A stretch of 8,343 nt of DNA from Acidobacteriota bacterium (GTDB lineage Bacteria; Acidobacteriota; Terriglobia; Acidoferrales; 2-02-FULL-67-57): NCBI GenBank assembly GCA_016210895.1, contig JACQTG010000123.1:1-8343 (forward strand), in the 5' to 3' direction. This document shows, piece by piece, positions 1-6,413 of this stretch. A model generated the notes under the pieces. It was not told the origin of the DNA. It did no database searches and saw nothing but the letters and a program-made list of their open reading frames with translations. Within the stretch, counting starts at the first letter, position 1, and each line of letters opens with the position of its first letter. Both the position numbers and the translations under genes were made by a program.

Positions 1-1072
1 CTTCGAGGAGCGCCTCTTGGGTTCGACTTCGCACTTGAGCGTCACGCTCAAGGATGCGAGCGGCATCCGCAACTACCGCGACCTCTCTGCCCGCCTGGCT
101 GAACTCCCCGGCGTGACCTCGGTCTCACCGGCCCTCTATGAAACCGTGCTGCTTTCCAGCGGCTCTCGCGCCCAGGGCATTGTGCTCAAGGGACTCGACC
201 CGGACCTGGCCCACGAATGGACGAGTTTTCTCGCGCTGCTCCCCGAGGGCTCGGCCGAGCCGCTCCGTGTGGAGGCCGCTACACCGCCGCTCCTCATCGG
301 CCGGGAGCTCGCCACCCGCCTCGGCGCCTTCGTCGACGATCCGGTTCTCATCACCAGCCCCCAGGGCCGGCTGACGCCCTTTGGGCTCGTCCCGAAGTAT
401 CGCAGCTTCAAGGTAGTGGGAATTTTCGAGTCGGGTTTCTATGACTTCGATGCTGGCTGGGCCTATACGAATCTCGCTGCGGCGCAGCAACTCTTTGGCC
501 TGGGCGATGTGGTTTCGATACTGGAGCTACGCTTGCGCGACGTGTATGCCGCCGAGCGACTGGCGCCCATGGCCGCGCAGGCAGCGGGGCCTGAGTTCGT
601 CGCCACGCCCTGGACCGAGCACCACCGCAGCCTGTTTCGCGCGCTGAAGCTGGAGAAACTTGTTACCGCCATCTTCATCGGGCTCATTGTGTTTGTTGCC
701 GGCCTGAACATCTTGGTGCTGCTGGTGATGCTCGTGCTGGAGAAGCGCCGCGACGTCGCCGTGCTGATGTCGTTTGGCGCCCGCGCCAGCCAGATACAGC
801 GCATCTTCATCCTCCACGGTCTTGCCCTCGGAACGCTAGGCACACTGGCGGGACTTGTGATTGGCTACCTCGCCGCTGGGTTCGCCGCCGCCCGACAGCT
901 CATCCCGCTAGAGCCGGAAATCTATGGAATCTCCTTCGTGCCGTTCGAGACTCAACCCGCCGATGGCATCCTCATCGCCCTGTTTGCCTTGGCCATCAGC
1001 TTGGCCGCCACGCTCTACCCTGCACGCCGCGCCGCCCGCATCCTCCCGGTCGAAATCCTCCGCTACGAGTAG
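1..1072 (+). CDS. LolC/LolE-type FtsX-family ABC transporter permease, 3' part (5' end outside window)
   Basis: Inner-membrane permease subunit of an ABC transporter that in the LolCDE family lifts lipoproteins out of the inner membrane for delivery to the outer membrane. The reading frame is open from base 2, so the start and the first membrane helix lie outside the window; 356 codons are visible. Residues 1 to about 215 (counted from the edge) form the soluble periplasmic domain typical of LolC/LolE and MacB. Three hydrophobic segments follow at about 220-246, 268-292 and 321-342. Between the first two is the family's cytoplasmic stretch EKRRDVAVLMSFGA. The C-terminus, ATLYPARRAARILPVEILRYE without its last residue, closely fits the LolC/LolE ending. 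LolC and LolE cannot be told apart here. The matching ATPase may be the LolD-type gene about 5.3 kb downstream on the same strand. The gene converges on the DksA-like gene with a 60-base gap in which I see no hairpin with a T-tract. Confidence 0.9.
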   Translation, partial: FEERLLGSTSHLSVTLKDASGIRNYRDLSARLAELPGVTSVSPALYETVLLSSGSRAQGIVLKGLDPDLAHEWTSFLALLPEGSAEPLRVEAATPPLLIGRELATRLGAFVDDPVLITSPQGRLTPFGLVPKYRSFKVVGIFESGFYDFDAGWAYTNLAAAQQLFGLGDVVSILELRLRDVYAAERLAPMAAQAAGPEFVATPWTEHHRSLFRALKLEKLVTAIFIGLIVFVAGLNILVLLVMLVLEKRRDVAVLMSFGARASQIQRIFILHGLALGTLGTLAGLVIGYLAAGFAAARQLIPLEPEIYGISFVPFETQPADGILIALFALAISLAATLYPARRAARILPVEILRYE

Positions 1073-1132
1073 CGGGCGGGCGACAGTCGAAGCCTCGGTT
1101 CGCGAAGCCTGAACGTCTAGGTAGTGGGTAGG

Positions 1133-1501
1133 CTAGTTGTAGGCGTGGCGCTGACGGCGGTCGGCGCACTCCAGGCAGAAGCGCGTCCAGGGCAGGGCAC
1201 GCAGCCGGCGTTCGGGGATGGAGGCTTCGCAGCTCTCGCACACCCCGTAGCGGCCTTCCTCCAGACGCTCCAGGGCGGTCTCGACTTCCCGGAGCAACTG
1301 CTGCGTGCGTTCCAGGGTCCCCACGGCCAGGTCTTCCAGCAAGGTTCGGGTGGCGCGTCCGCCCTCGTCCTCCGGCCCCGCCTCAACCAGGACGTTCTGG
1401 CGGTCAGTGCGGAGGTGGCGGAGGAGTTCGGCGCGCTGGGCGCGCAGGCTGCGTGCGAGCGTGGCACGACGGCCGGTGGTGCGCTTGGTAGCAGTAGCCA
1501 T
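1133..1501 (-). CDS. DksA/TraR-family C4 zinc-finger protein
   Basis: A 122-residue protein of the DksA/TraR family, whose members enter the secondary channel of RNA polymerase and modulate transcription, often together with ppGpp. Residues about 10-85 are predicted as a helical hairpin rich in Arg, Glu and Leu. The zinc finger is complete: Cys88, Cys91, Cys109 and Cys112 with CX2C-X17-CX2C spacing, preceded by the family-typical YGVCE. It is shorter than E. coli DksA (151 residues). Two departures stand out. The coiled-coil tip reads D45-E-G-G48-R-A-T where E. coli DksA has D71-P-A-D74-R-A-T, so only the first Asp is kept. The Gly usual after the second Cys is Glu92. The ATG at 1501 is supported by an AAAGGA Shine-Dalgarno 11 bases upstream. 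It lies 95 bases downstream of the small secreted protein gene on the same strand. Family assignment is firm; true DksA function is not. Confidence 0.9.
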   Translation of the reverse strand: MATATKRTTGRRATLARSLRAQRAELLRHLRTDRQNVLVEAGPEDEGGRATRTLLEDLAVGTLERTQQLLREVETALERLEEGRYGVCESCEASIPERRLRALPWTRFCLECADRRQRHAYN

Positions 1502-1515
1502 GGGCGACGTTGTCC

Positions 1516-1536
1516 TTTAGAATAGTTCCAACTAAA
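1516..1536 (-). promoter_or_regulatory. Nested inverted repeats in the leader of the DksA-like gene
   Basis: Two nested inverted repeats sit just upstream of the Shine-Dalgarno of the DksA-like gene. The inner one is TAGTT-CC-AACTA (1523-1534), perfect over two 5-base arms. The outer one is TTTAG (1516-1520) paired with CTAAA (1532-1536). A short, A/T-rich dyad next to a start codon resembles an operator for a small dimeric repressor, or a weak mRNA hairpin near the ribosome site. The arms are short enough to arise by chance. Confidence 0.25.
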
Positions 1537-1596
1537 AGATGCGCCGGCCCGCCATTCGGTTGCTCGTTCCGTCAGCGGGCGGAGTTGGCGACGTTC

Positions 1597-1968
1597 TTAT
1601 TCCAGCACGACCTTGCAAATGAACTCGACCCAGGCCTTGTAGATTTTCCCCTTGGCCAGCGACCGGAGGGGAAAGCGGGCCAGAGCGCGGTTTCCCTTTC
1701 CCTCTTCTACTGGCAGGAGGAGCAAGTCGTGGGCTCCCCAGTCGTCGCAGACGAGCTGCGATTCCAGCAGGCCTACGGCCTTAAGTTCAAAACGCAGGTT
1801 GGTGTGCCGGAAGCTGCGTGCCACCACTTGGCCGGTCTCCGCGTCACAGCGCAAGGGGGTAATCTGAAGCGTACGGTTCTCTGTTCTTGGCGGACGGGTG
1901 AAGTGCTGGGGCGCGGCGGATACGGCAGACAACAAAACCACAACACAGCTTGCGGCTAACCTACCCAT
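1597..1968 (-). CDS. Small secreted protein of unknown function
   Basis: I do not recognise this 123-residue protein. Its N-terminus looks like a Sec signal peptide: MGR, then a hydrophobic stretch at residues 4-18, with a likely signal peptidase I cut after Ala18 (VSA before APQ). The mature part would be about 105 residues, basic overall, with Cys41, Cys74 and Cys118, so one disulfide plus a free Cys is possible outside the cytoplasm. Alternating hydrophobic stretches such as LRFELKAVGLLES and DLLLLPVEE suggest a beta-rich fold. There is no lipobox: Cys8 lies inside the hydrophobic core and lacks the context. The ATG at 1968 has a GAGGTGA Shine-Dalgarno three bases upstream, which supports the start. 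The gene lies 294 bases downstream of the phospholipase D-like gene and 95 bases upstream of the DksA-like gene, all on the same strand. Real-gene support rests on the signal peptide, the ribosome site and the gene order. Confidence 0.75.
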   Translation of the reverse strand: MGRLAASCVVVLLSAVSAAPQHFTRPPRTENRTLQITPLRCDAETGQVVARSFRHTNLRFELKAVGLLESQLVCDDWGAHDLLLLPVEEGKGNRALARFPLRSLAKGKIYKAWVEFICKVVLE

Positions 1969-2262
1969 GGCTCACCTCAGTTGACAGCCTGCGCTTGCGC
2001 CCAAGCGTACGTTGGCTCAGAAGAGGAACGGGGTATCGAGCTGCGTTTGACTCATCAGGTTCTGGGCGCTCGCTGCGGGACAATCCTGATCCGGTGGACT
2101 GGCTCGCTCAGGCGGGCGGAACGTCATTGGCGGCAGGCTACGCTTGTTGGCGGTGCCGACGCTACTGACGAGTGGGCCAATTTCCGGACAGGGCCATAAC
2201 CTGTCCGAGAGGACAACCCGGGTCGGGGCGGATGTTGTTCCGCTTGCGCACCAGGAAGGGGT
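1969..2262. other. Intergenic region between the phospholipase D-like gene and the small secreted protein gene
   Basis: No convincing gene is seen on either strand. It holds the Shine-Dalgarno of the small secreted protein gene, a short stem-loop in that gene's leader (CGCTTG at 1992-1997 paired with CAAGCG at 2002-2007), and an 8-base-pair hairpin at 2185-2207 downstream of the phospholipase D-like stop codon. No clear sigma70 promoter for the secreted protein gene was found on the minus strand. Confidence 0.5.
2185..2207 (-). other. Perfect 8-bp stem-loop downstream of the phospholipase D-like gene
   Basis: CGGACAGG (2185-2192) pairs exactly with CCTGTCCG (2200-2207) around a 7-base loop, 55 bases after the stop codon of the phospholipase D-like gene. 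On the minus strand it is followed by GGAAATTGG rather than a run of T, so it is not a canonical intrinsic terminator. It could be an mRNA 3'-end stabiliser or a pause site. Confidence 0.4.
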
Positions 2263-5200
2263 TCAGAAGAACCAGAGGAGGTTCACCAACAAACTGCGGA
2301 ACCAACGGCCGGAGCGGGTCAGCTGTCTTGCTGACCAAGGCGTGTGGAAGCTGGCCCGGCTTTCCGGTCGCGCGTCGGTGGTGAGGTCATGCCGAAACAC
2401 TTTCTCATAGACCTCACCGGCAAACTCCGGCGAAGTGGAAAGGATACCGATTTCATTATCGGTCAGGTGGCTGCGTTGCGTGGCATTGGCCGACCCGACG
2501 TAGACGAGGCTAGGCTGGCTCGGCTCGTAGTCGATCAGCCAAACCTTTGAGTGGAGCATCTTGCTCGCCGACCACCCTCGTGGGGGGTTCCAGCGGTAAA
2601 TCTTCACGCCCAGATGGAGCATCTCGAACAGGTCGGCCTGGCCGACCACGTCCAGAATCGGCTTGTCGGAGGCGTCTGGCAGGACGAGATAAATCTCGAC
2701 TGCTTGGCGTTTTTTGTCTGCGCAGTCGAAATCCGAAAGTTCCGCGCAGTTCACCCGCCCGCTGAACTCCTGCGCTTTGTGCATCAACATCCGGGCAACC
2801 AGCGGGTCGGTGAAAAAGCTGTTTTCCAGGTAGATGTTCTTCCGCGCCGCTGCCAAGGCGGCCATAAACACGCCGCGGTAGTTGTAGTCGGCCTTCTCAG
2901 GGTAGGTGGTAACGACCCAGGCGCGTGGCCCGGGGTCCCTCGGCCCGGCGTAGCAATAGTCCTCGTATTGGAGCCTGGGAAGGTTGACTTGGCGCGAGCG
3001 AGGTACCCCGGCGTTGTTCACACGCGCGGTGTTGAAGAGTTGGACAAAATGGTCATTGACATCTCCCACAATCGGTCCCTGCACCTTAACGCCCATGTCG
3101 TGCCAGGTGGAAAACTCCGGGTAGACGTTGAAGTACTTCGTGCCCATGCCCATACCGCTCTCGATGGCCTTGGATTCGCTCGACACGTTCTTCGCGTGCA
3201 TGGCCATGGCCCACCAGGCGCGCACGTCGGTGGCCAGCAGGTGTTGGAGGAACAAACTTCCCCCAATGCCAGCCCAGCCGAACCCCGGCACCAAACCCAG
3301 CCACGGATAGGGAAGGTAGGGCATGGGGAAGACGCCGAAGATCTTGCGTCCGGGTAACGGGAGCGGACCCGCGTGCCAGGGAAACTCCAGTACGCCCTTC
3401 CAAAACAGCAACCGGGCGTCGAATTCGTACAGGGGCACGTAGATATTCCAGAATGGATCGGAGAGGAAGTAGGGGAATTCGCGGCTGCGTCCGAAGTCCA
3501 CATTGAAGAGGTTCTGCTTGCCGTCCACGAGGATGTTGATGGGGAAAGGGGTGGTGGGATCATCGGCGCGCTTTCGCCCATAGAGGCGCACGAACCGGCG
3601 CAGATCCTCGCCCTCGGCCACATAGTCGGCGAGCGCGGCACGGGACCGAACCCGGTCGAGCTCGGCCGGCTTCCCCTCGAACAAGGCTTGCAGGCTTCGA
3701 TACACCTCCCAGGTCTCCTGGTAGTCAGGTTCTGTTGCACGGCGCCGGTCATAGTTTTCTCCGGCTCGTGTCTTGAGTGAAGCCAGGTCGCCGCAGCTCA
3801 ACACGGTGGGGCAGGTTAGTTCACCACCTAGCCTGTTCTCGAGCAGACGGTGCGCTTCGGCAATGGCCGGTAGATCGCTCGTGCGGAAAAAGAAATAAAC
3901 GAGCAAATTTTTCATATATCTCGGTGGGATGTCGTAGAAGAGGGTGTTTGGCTCAAGCGTGAGGCTCGGCGAAAAGGCAGCGAGGAAGCGTTCGTAGGCT
4001 GGCCCTTCGATCCCCAGCTTTTTTGCCATCAGGCGGTAGGCAATTTCCTTTCCGCCCGGGTCGAGCTTCCAGTCGAAGCTGGCGATGTTCAAGAACGAGT
4101 CCGCGGTGTCGATCACCTCGATGACGCTCTCGCGGAATTCACGTCCGTCATGAACCAGGCGGATTTCGGAAGTTGGCTTGCCGTGGTAGCGGTTGCCCGA
4201 CTGACGGTTCTTGGGCCCAATCTTATCTAGGAGTTCAGCAAACTCATTGCCTGTGACCCCCTCAGGTGCCCACAACTGGGTGGGCACGCCCGGGCTCATC
4301 AGCAGGTCGCGCAAGACCCAGCGGGTGAGTCCGCCGCCGGTGGCTTCCTGGAAGCGTCGCTCTGTGGCCTGGCGTTGCTCGAGCTCGAGCAGAAGTTCCC
4401 CCGCGATCTCCAGGTAGCGTCGAAGGGGCGCAGGGTCGCCGTTGGCCGCCCCGTTGGAGACGAGCACGGCGATCACTTCTTGGAGTCGGCTGCGTTTTGC
4501 CTGGGTAAGCAGAGCTAGGCCACCACGGACCTGCTCCCAGTCGGCACGGCCACCAATCTGGTTGGCATCGTGGACGAGTTGGGCGTAGAAATCGAGCGTC
4601 GAAAGCCGGGCTGGGTTGTGTGGGGTTTCGAGGAAGCGACAGGGTTTGTCACGCTGCCGAGGCTCAAGTTCGACGGTCGAAACGTGGCCCACGGCGTCTT
4701 CCCGAGTCAGGGTAAAGTCGGTGAAGGCCTGTTCTAACAGGGCATGCGCCTGAACAAAGGCGGACGGAATCCGCTTATGTGCCAGTTGCGCGAGCGCCTC
4801 GGGCAGAGAAAGATTCTTGAGGCTGTCGAGCGCGAGAGTTTCCGGCACCACACGCACCCGCGAACCGTTAAACGGTACTGGGCCGCGCGCCACCCCGCCC
4901 GTTTGAACAAAAAACCAATAGGCAGCAAAAGGATCCCGCGCGAGCGCCTTCTGCACGGCCGGCAACGCGTGCCGGTGAAACCACCGATTCACCAGTGGCT
5001 CGAGCCGAGTCACCACCTGCTCCGGTGGCGTCATCTCCAGCCGCCAGAGTGCCGTCTCGTTCCGGTAAAGCTCCCGCTCGGCGGCCGCGAAGAGCTTGGC
5101 CGTGGCCCGCCCGGGAATCGTCGCCCGCAGTGCCCCTTCCAGTTCCACCACCTTGGCGCGCAGGTAGGTCTGAATGCGAATCGGCTCTGCGATCGTGCGC

Positions 5201-6060
5201 AGGTACTGTTGCAAGCTCTGCACAAGCCGCTGCCGGTCGGAGGCGGGGCCGTTCGCGCCGTCCGTCGCCAGGCGGGCCATCAGCGCGTCCACGTAGGTAA
5301 AAGCCGCCTCGGGATTTTCAGGACGCAGCGCCCGATACACTGCCTCGAGTGCCCCGAGCTCTTTCCGCCGTTCGCGGTAGCGGCGCTCGACTTCGGCGGG
5401 GAGGTGGAAGTTCGCGCCGACATTATTGCTATCCCAGACGGGAGGAAGGTCGAAGATGGCCGAGAAGAGCGAGTTCTCGAGCGTTTCCAAGCTGCACGGG
5501 GTCGCTTGGCCGAAGAGTAAGCCCAGTGTCCGCCGGAGCGGATTCTTCCCGCGCGGCGGCGGCAGGCGGGCCGCCTGGCGATAGCGCTCGGCAGGAATGG
5601 CCAGGCTGCTGGCCTTCTCACCGAGCAGGAGCGTGCTGAGGCGCGCAAAATGGTTACGACGGTGCTCCTCGAAGCTTTTCTTCCGGGCGTTTTCCTCCTG
5701 GTCAGGGAACCTTTGTAGTTCGTTGGACAAGGCTGCAGTTTTGAGGTCCCGCCTCAGATCTTCTAATCTCTTCTTCCATTGTTCTTCTTCCTGCTGGCAG
5801 TGGTTCAAGGCGAGACCCGCCCAGTCCTTTGCGCTTAGGGGTGTGCCAGAGGCCGGCTGAACTGTGCTGCTACCTTCTGAGAGGGCGGCGGACGGCAATT
5901 GTGCCAGACCAACTGTTGGAACAAGCACAAGGCATAGAAGCTCAGCGCCCAACGCACAGAGGAGTATCTGCGGCAGCCTTGAGAGGAAGAGGCTGAGGGT
6001 TTGGCGGTGGGGCGTGCTTCGAGCGCTTGATTTCCTGCGCCGGGGGGCAGGAACCCGCAT
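2263..6060 (-). CDS. Large exported phospholipase D superfamily protein
   Basis: A 1265-residue protein. The Arg-rich N-terminus (MRVPAPRRRK) and a hydrophobic stretch at about 21-53 ending in VGLAQ look like a long signal peptide or a membrane anchor, so it likely acts outside the cytoplasm. Residues about 80-630 are mostly helical with charged segments (about 85-135 possibly coiled coil) and match no family I know. The phospholipase D-type module starts near 635 (EIRLVHDGREF, then SFLNIASFDWKLDPGG). Its first HKD-like motif is H955-A-K957-NVSS-E962, followed by WHDMGVKVQGPIVGDV, which matches the segment after motif 1 in cardiolipin synthase-like enzymes. The second motif, H1170-S-K1172-VWLI-D1177, with VGSANATQRS after it, is canonical. 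About 260 residues are inserted before the first motif, including an aromatic, Pro-rich stretch at 905-935. The C-terminus ends LLVNLLWFF. Substrate is unknown: phosphatidyl transfer, lipid hydrolysis or nuclease activity are all possible. The ATG at 6060 has a GAGAGGGGG site and an upstream promoter. Confidence 0.85.
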   Translation of the reverse strand: MRVPAPRRRKSSARSTPHRQTLSLFLSRLPQILLCALGAELLCLVLVPTVGLAQLPSAALSEGSSTVQPASGTPLSAKDWAGLALNHCQQEEEQWKKRLEDLRRDLKTAALSNELQRFPDQEENARKKSFEEHRRNHFARLSTLLLGEKASSLAIPAERYRQAARLPPPRGKNPLRRTLGLLFGQATPCSLETLENSLFSAIFDLPPVWDSNNVGANFHLPAEVERRYRERRKELGALEAVYRALRPENPEAAFTYVDALMARLATDGANGPASDRQRLVQSLQQYLRTIAEPIRIQTYLRAKVVELEGALRATIPGRATAKLFAAAERELYRNETALWRLEMTPPEQVVTRLEPLVNRWFHRHALPAVQKALARDPFAAYWFFVQTGGVARGPVPFNGSRVRVVPETLALDSLKNLSLPEALAQLAHKRIPSAFVQAHALLEQAFTDFTLTREDAVGHVSTVELEPRQRDKPCRFLETPHNPARLSTLDFYAQLVHDANQIGGRADWEQVRGGLALLTQAKRSRLQEVIAVLVSNGAANGDPAPLRRYLEIAGELLLELEQRQATERRFQEATGGGLTRWVLRDLLMSPGVPTQLWAPEGVTGNEFAELLDKIGPKNRQSGNRYHGKPTSEIRLVHDGREFRESVIEVIDTADSFLNIASFDWKLDPGGKEIAYRLMAKKLGIEGPAYERFLAAFSPSLTLEPNTLFYDIPPRYMKNLLVYFFFRTSDLPAIAEAHRLLENRLGGELTCPTVLSCGDLASLKTRAGENYDRRRATEPDYQETWEVYRSLQALFEGKPAELDRVRSRAALADYVAEGEDLRRFVRLYGRKRADDPTTPFPINILVDGKQNLFNVDFGRSREFPYFLSDPFWNIYVPLYEFDARLLFWKGVLEFPWHAGPLPLPGRKIFGVFPMPYLPYPWLGLVPGFGWAGIGGSLFLQHLLATDVRAWWAMAMHAKNVSSESKAIESGMGMGTKYFNVYPEFSTWHDMGVKVQGPIVGDVNDHFVQLFNTARVNNAGVPRSRQVNLPRLQYEDYCYAGPRDPGPRAWVVTTYPEKADYNYRGVFMAALAAARKNIYLENSFFTDPLVARMLMHKAQEFSGRVNCAELSDFDCADKKRQAVEIYLVLPDASDKPILDVVGQADLFEMLHLGVKIYRWNPPRGWSASKMLHSKVWLIDYEPSQPSLVYVGSANATQRSHLTDNEIGILSTSPEFAGEVYEKVFRHDLTTDARPESRASFHTPWSARQLTRSGRWFRSLLVNLLWFF

Positions 6061-6123
6061 CGCCGCCCCCTCTCAGTTCGGGATGCGTTTCGTATTAGCG
6101 GTTATCGCGCCCGAATTCCCCGG

Positions 6124-6152
6124 ATGCTAGGTCTTTGCTTCGCATTTGTCAA
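6124..6152 (-). promoter_or_regulatory. Sigma70-type promoter of the phospholipase D-like gene
   Basis: On the minus strand a perfect -35 box TTGACA (6152-6147) is followed, after exactly 17 bases, by TAGCAT (6129-6124), a 4 of 6 match to TATAAT. Transcription would begin near 6117 and give a leader of about 57 bases before the ATG at 6060. It is the best promoter I can see in the window. Confidence 0.6.
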
Positions 6153-6290
6153 GAGATCGGCGGACCGCATGGTCGTTACTATGAGTAGCTTGCCTTCCCG
6201 CCGACTTGCTTCCCCGCGTTTGGTCGCGCTCGTCGCGCCCTGGCACAGGCAACAACAGAAGTTCCGCTTTCTGGCGCGCCTTTGTCAGAG

Positions 6291-6296
6291 TAGAAT
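6291..6296 (+). promoter_or_regulatory. Candidate -10 box ahead of the small ORF and lolD-type gene
   Basis: TAGAAT matches TATAAT at 5 of 6 positions and lies 33 bases before the small ORF that precedes the ABC ATPase gene. A start near 6303 would leave a short leader that still contains the Shine-Dalgarno at 6314-6322. No good -35 box sits 16-18 bases upstream; a TTGTCA at 6282-6287 is too close. It is the only reasonable plus-strand candidate in the divergent region 6061-6329. Confidence 0.3.
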
Positions 6297-6313
6297 CGCC
6301 ACCTACTCGCCCT

Positions 6314-6322
6314 GGGAGAGGA
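6314..6322 (+). promoter_or_regulatory. Strong Shine-Dalgarno of the 27-codon small ORF
   Basis: GGGAGAGGA ends 7 bases before the ATG at 6330. The two possible GTG starts of the downstream ATPase gene (6410 and 6440) have no comparable site. Ribosomes are therefore expected to load here and to reach the ATPase gene by translational coupling. Confidence 0.5.
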
Positions 6323-6329
6323 TCTGGCG

Positions 6330-6413
6330 ATGGACTGGCACAGTGCTCTCAGCGCAGTGAGCCCACGAAGCCCCCGAATCACTCCCACCAAACTCCGACA
6401 GCCGCAGCCGTGA
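6330..6413 (+). CDS. 27-codon small ORF overlapping the ABC ATPase start (possible leader peptide)
   Basis: An ATG at 6330 opens a frame of 27 codons that ends with TGA at 6411-6413. The peptide starts MDWHSALSAV and ends TKLRQPQP; it is rich in Ser, Pro and Arg and has no membrane segment or motif I know. Two things argue that it is translated: the GGGAGAGGA ribosome site at ideal spacing, and the stop codon sharing bases with a GTG start of the next gene (GTGA, 6410-6413), the usual geometry of translational coupling. It may be a regulatory leader peptide, or simply a means of delivering ribosomes to the ATPase start. The alternative is that it is chance and the ATPase starts elsewhere. A frameshifted true N-terminus of the ATPase is less likely, because the peptide does not resemble an ABC N-terminus. 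Confidence 0.4.
   Translation: MDWHSALSAVSPRSPRITPTKLRQPQP

Noticed and set aside
1088..1110. Direct repeat CGAAGCCT (1088-1095 and 1103-1110) with palindrome TTCGCGAA (1099-1106) between the converging genes, as a terminator or attachment site
   Set aside because: The stem is too short and has no T-tract; there is no integrase or tRNA gene nearby. Probably chance in G/C-rich DNA.
1503..1595. Nine-base direct repeat GGCGACGTT at 1503-1511 and 1587-1595 flanking the gap before the DksA-like gene
   Set aside because: It is short, has no mobile-element content between the copies, and is plausible by chance at this base composition.
1510..1959. 149-codon open frame on the plus strand
   Set aside because: Antisense to the small secreted protein, which has a signal peptide and a good ribosome site; the plus-strand frame has neither.
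1981..2009. TTGACA on the plus strand at 1981-1986 as a promoter
   Set aside because: The -10 position at 17 bases spacing reads AAGCGT, and no plus-strand gene follows it.
2185..2207. Intrinsic terminator for the phospholipase D-like gene
   Set aside because: The stem is perfect, but there is no T-tract after it on the minus strand, so it is recorded only as a stem-loop.
2551..3357. 268-codon open frame on the plus strand
   Set aside because: It lies antisense within the phospholipase D-like gene, whose frame contains an intact HKD motif here. High G+C makes long antisense frames common, and the translation has no recognisable features.
4744..5520. 258-codon open frame on the plus strand
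   Set aside because: Antisense to the N-terminal part of the phospholipase D-like gene; rich in His, Arg and Pro, as expected for an antisense frame in G/C-rich DNA.
6206..6409. N-terminal extension of the ABC ATPase back to a TTG at 6206
   Set aside because: The extra 68 residues are low-complexity, Arg/Pro/Ser-rich and unlike any ABC N-terminus. The stretch also overlaps the likely leader region, with the small ORF and its ribosome site in another frame.
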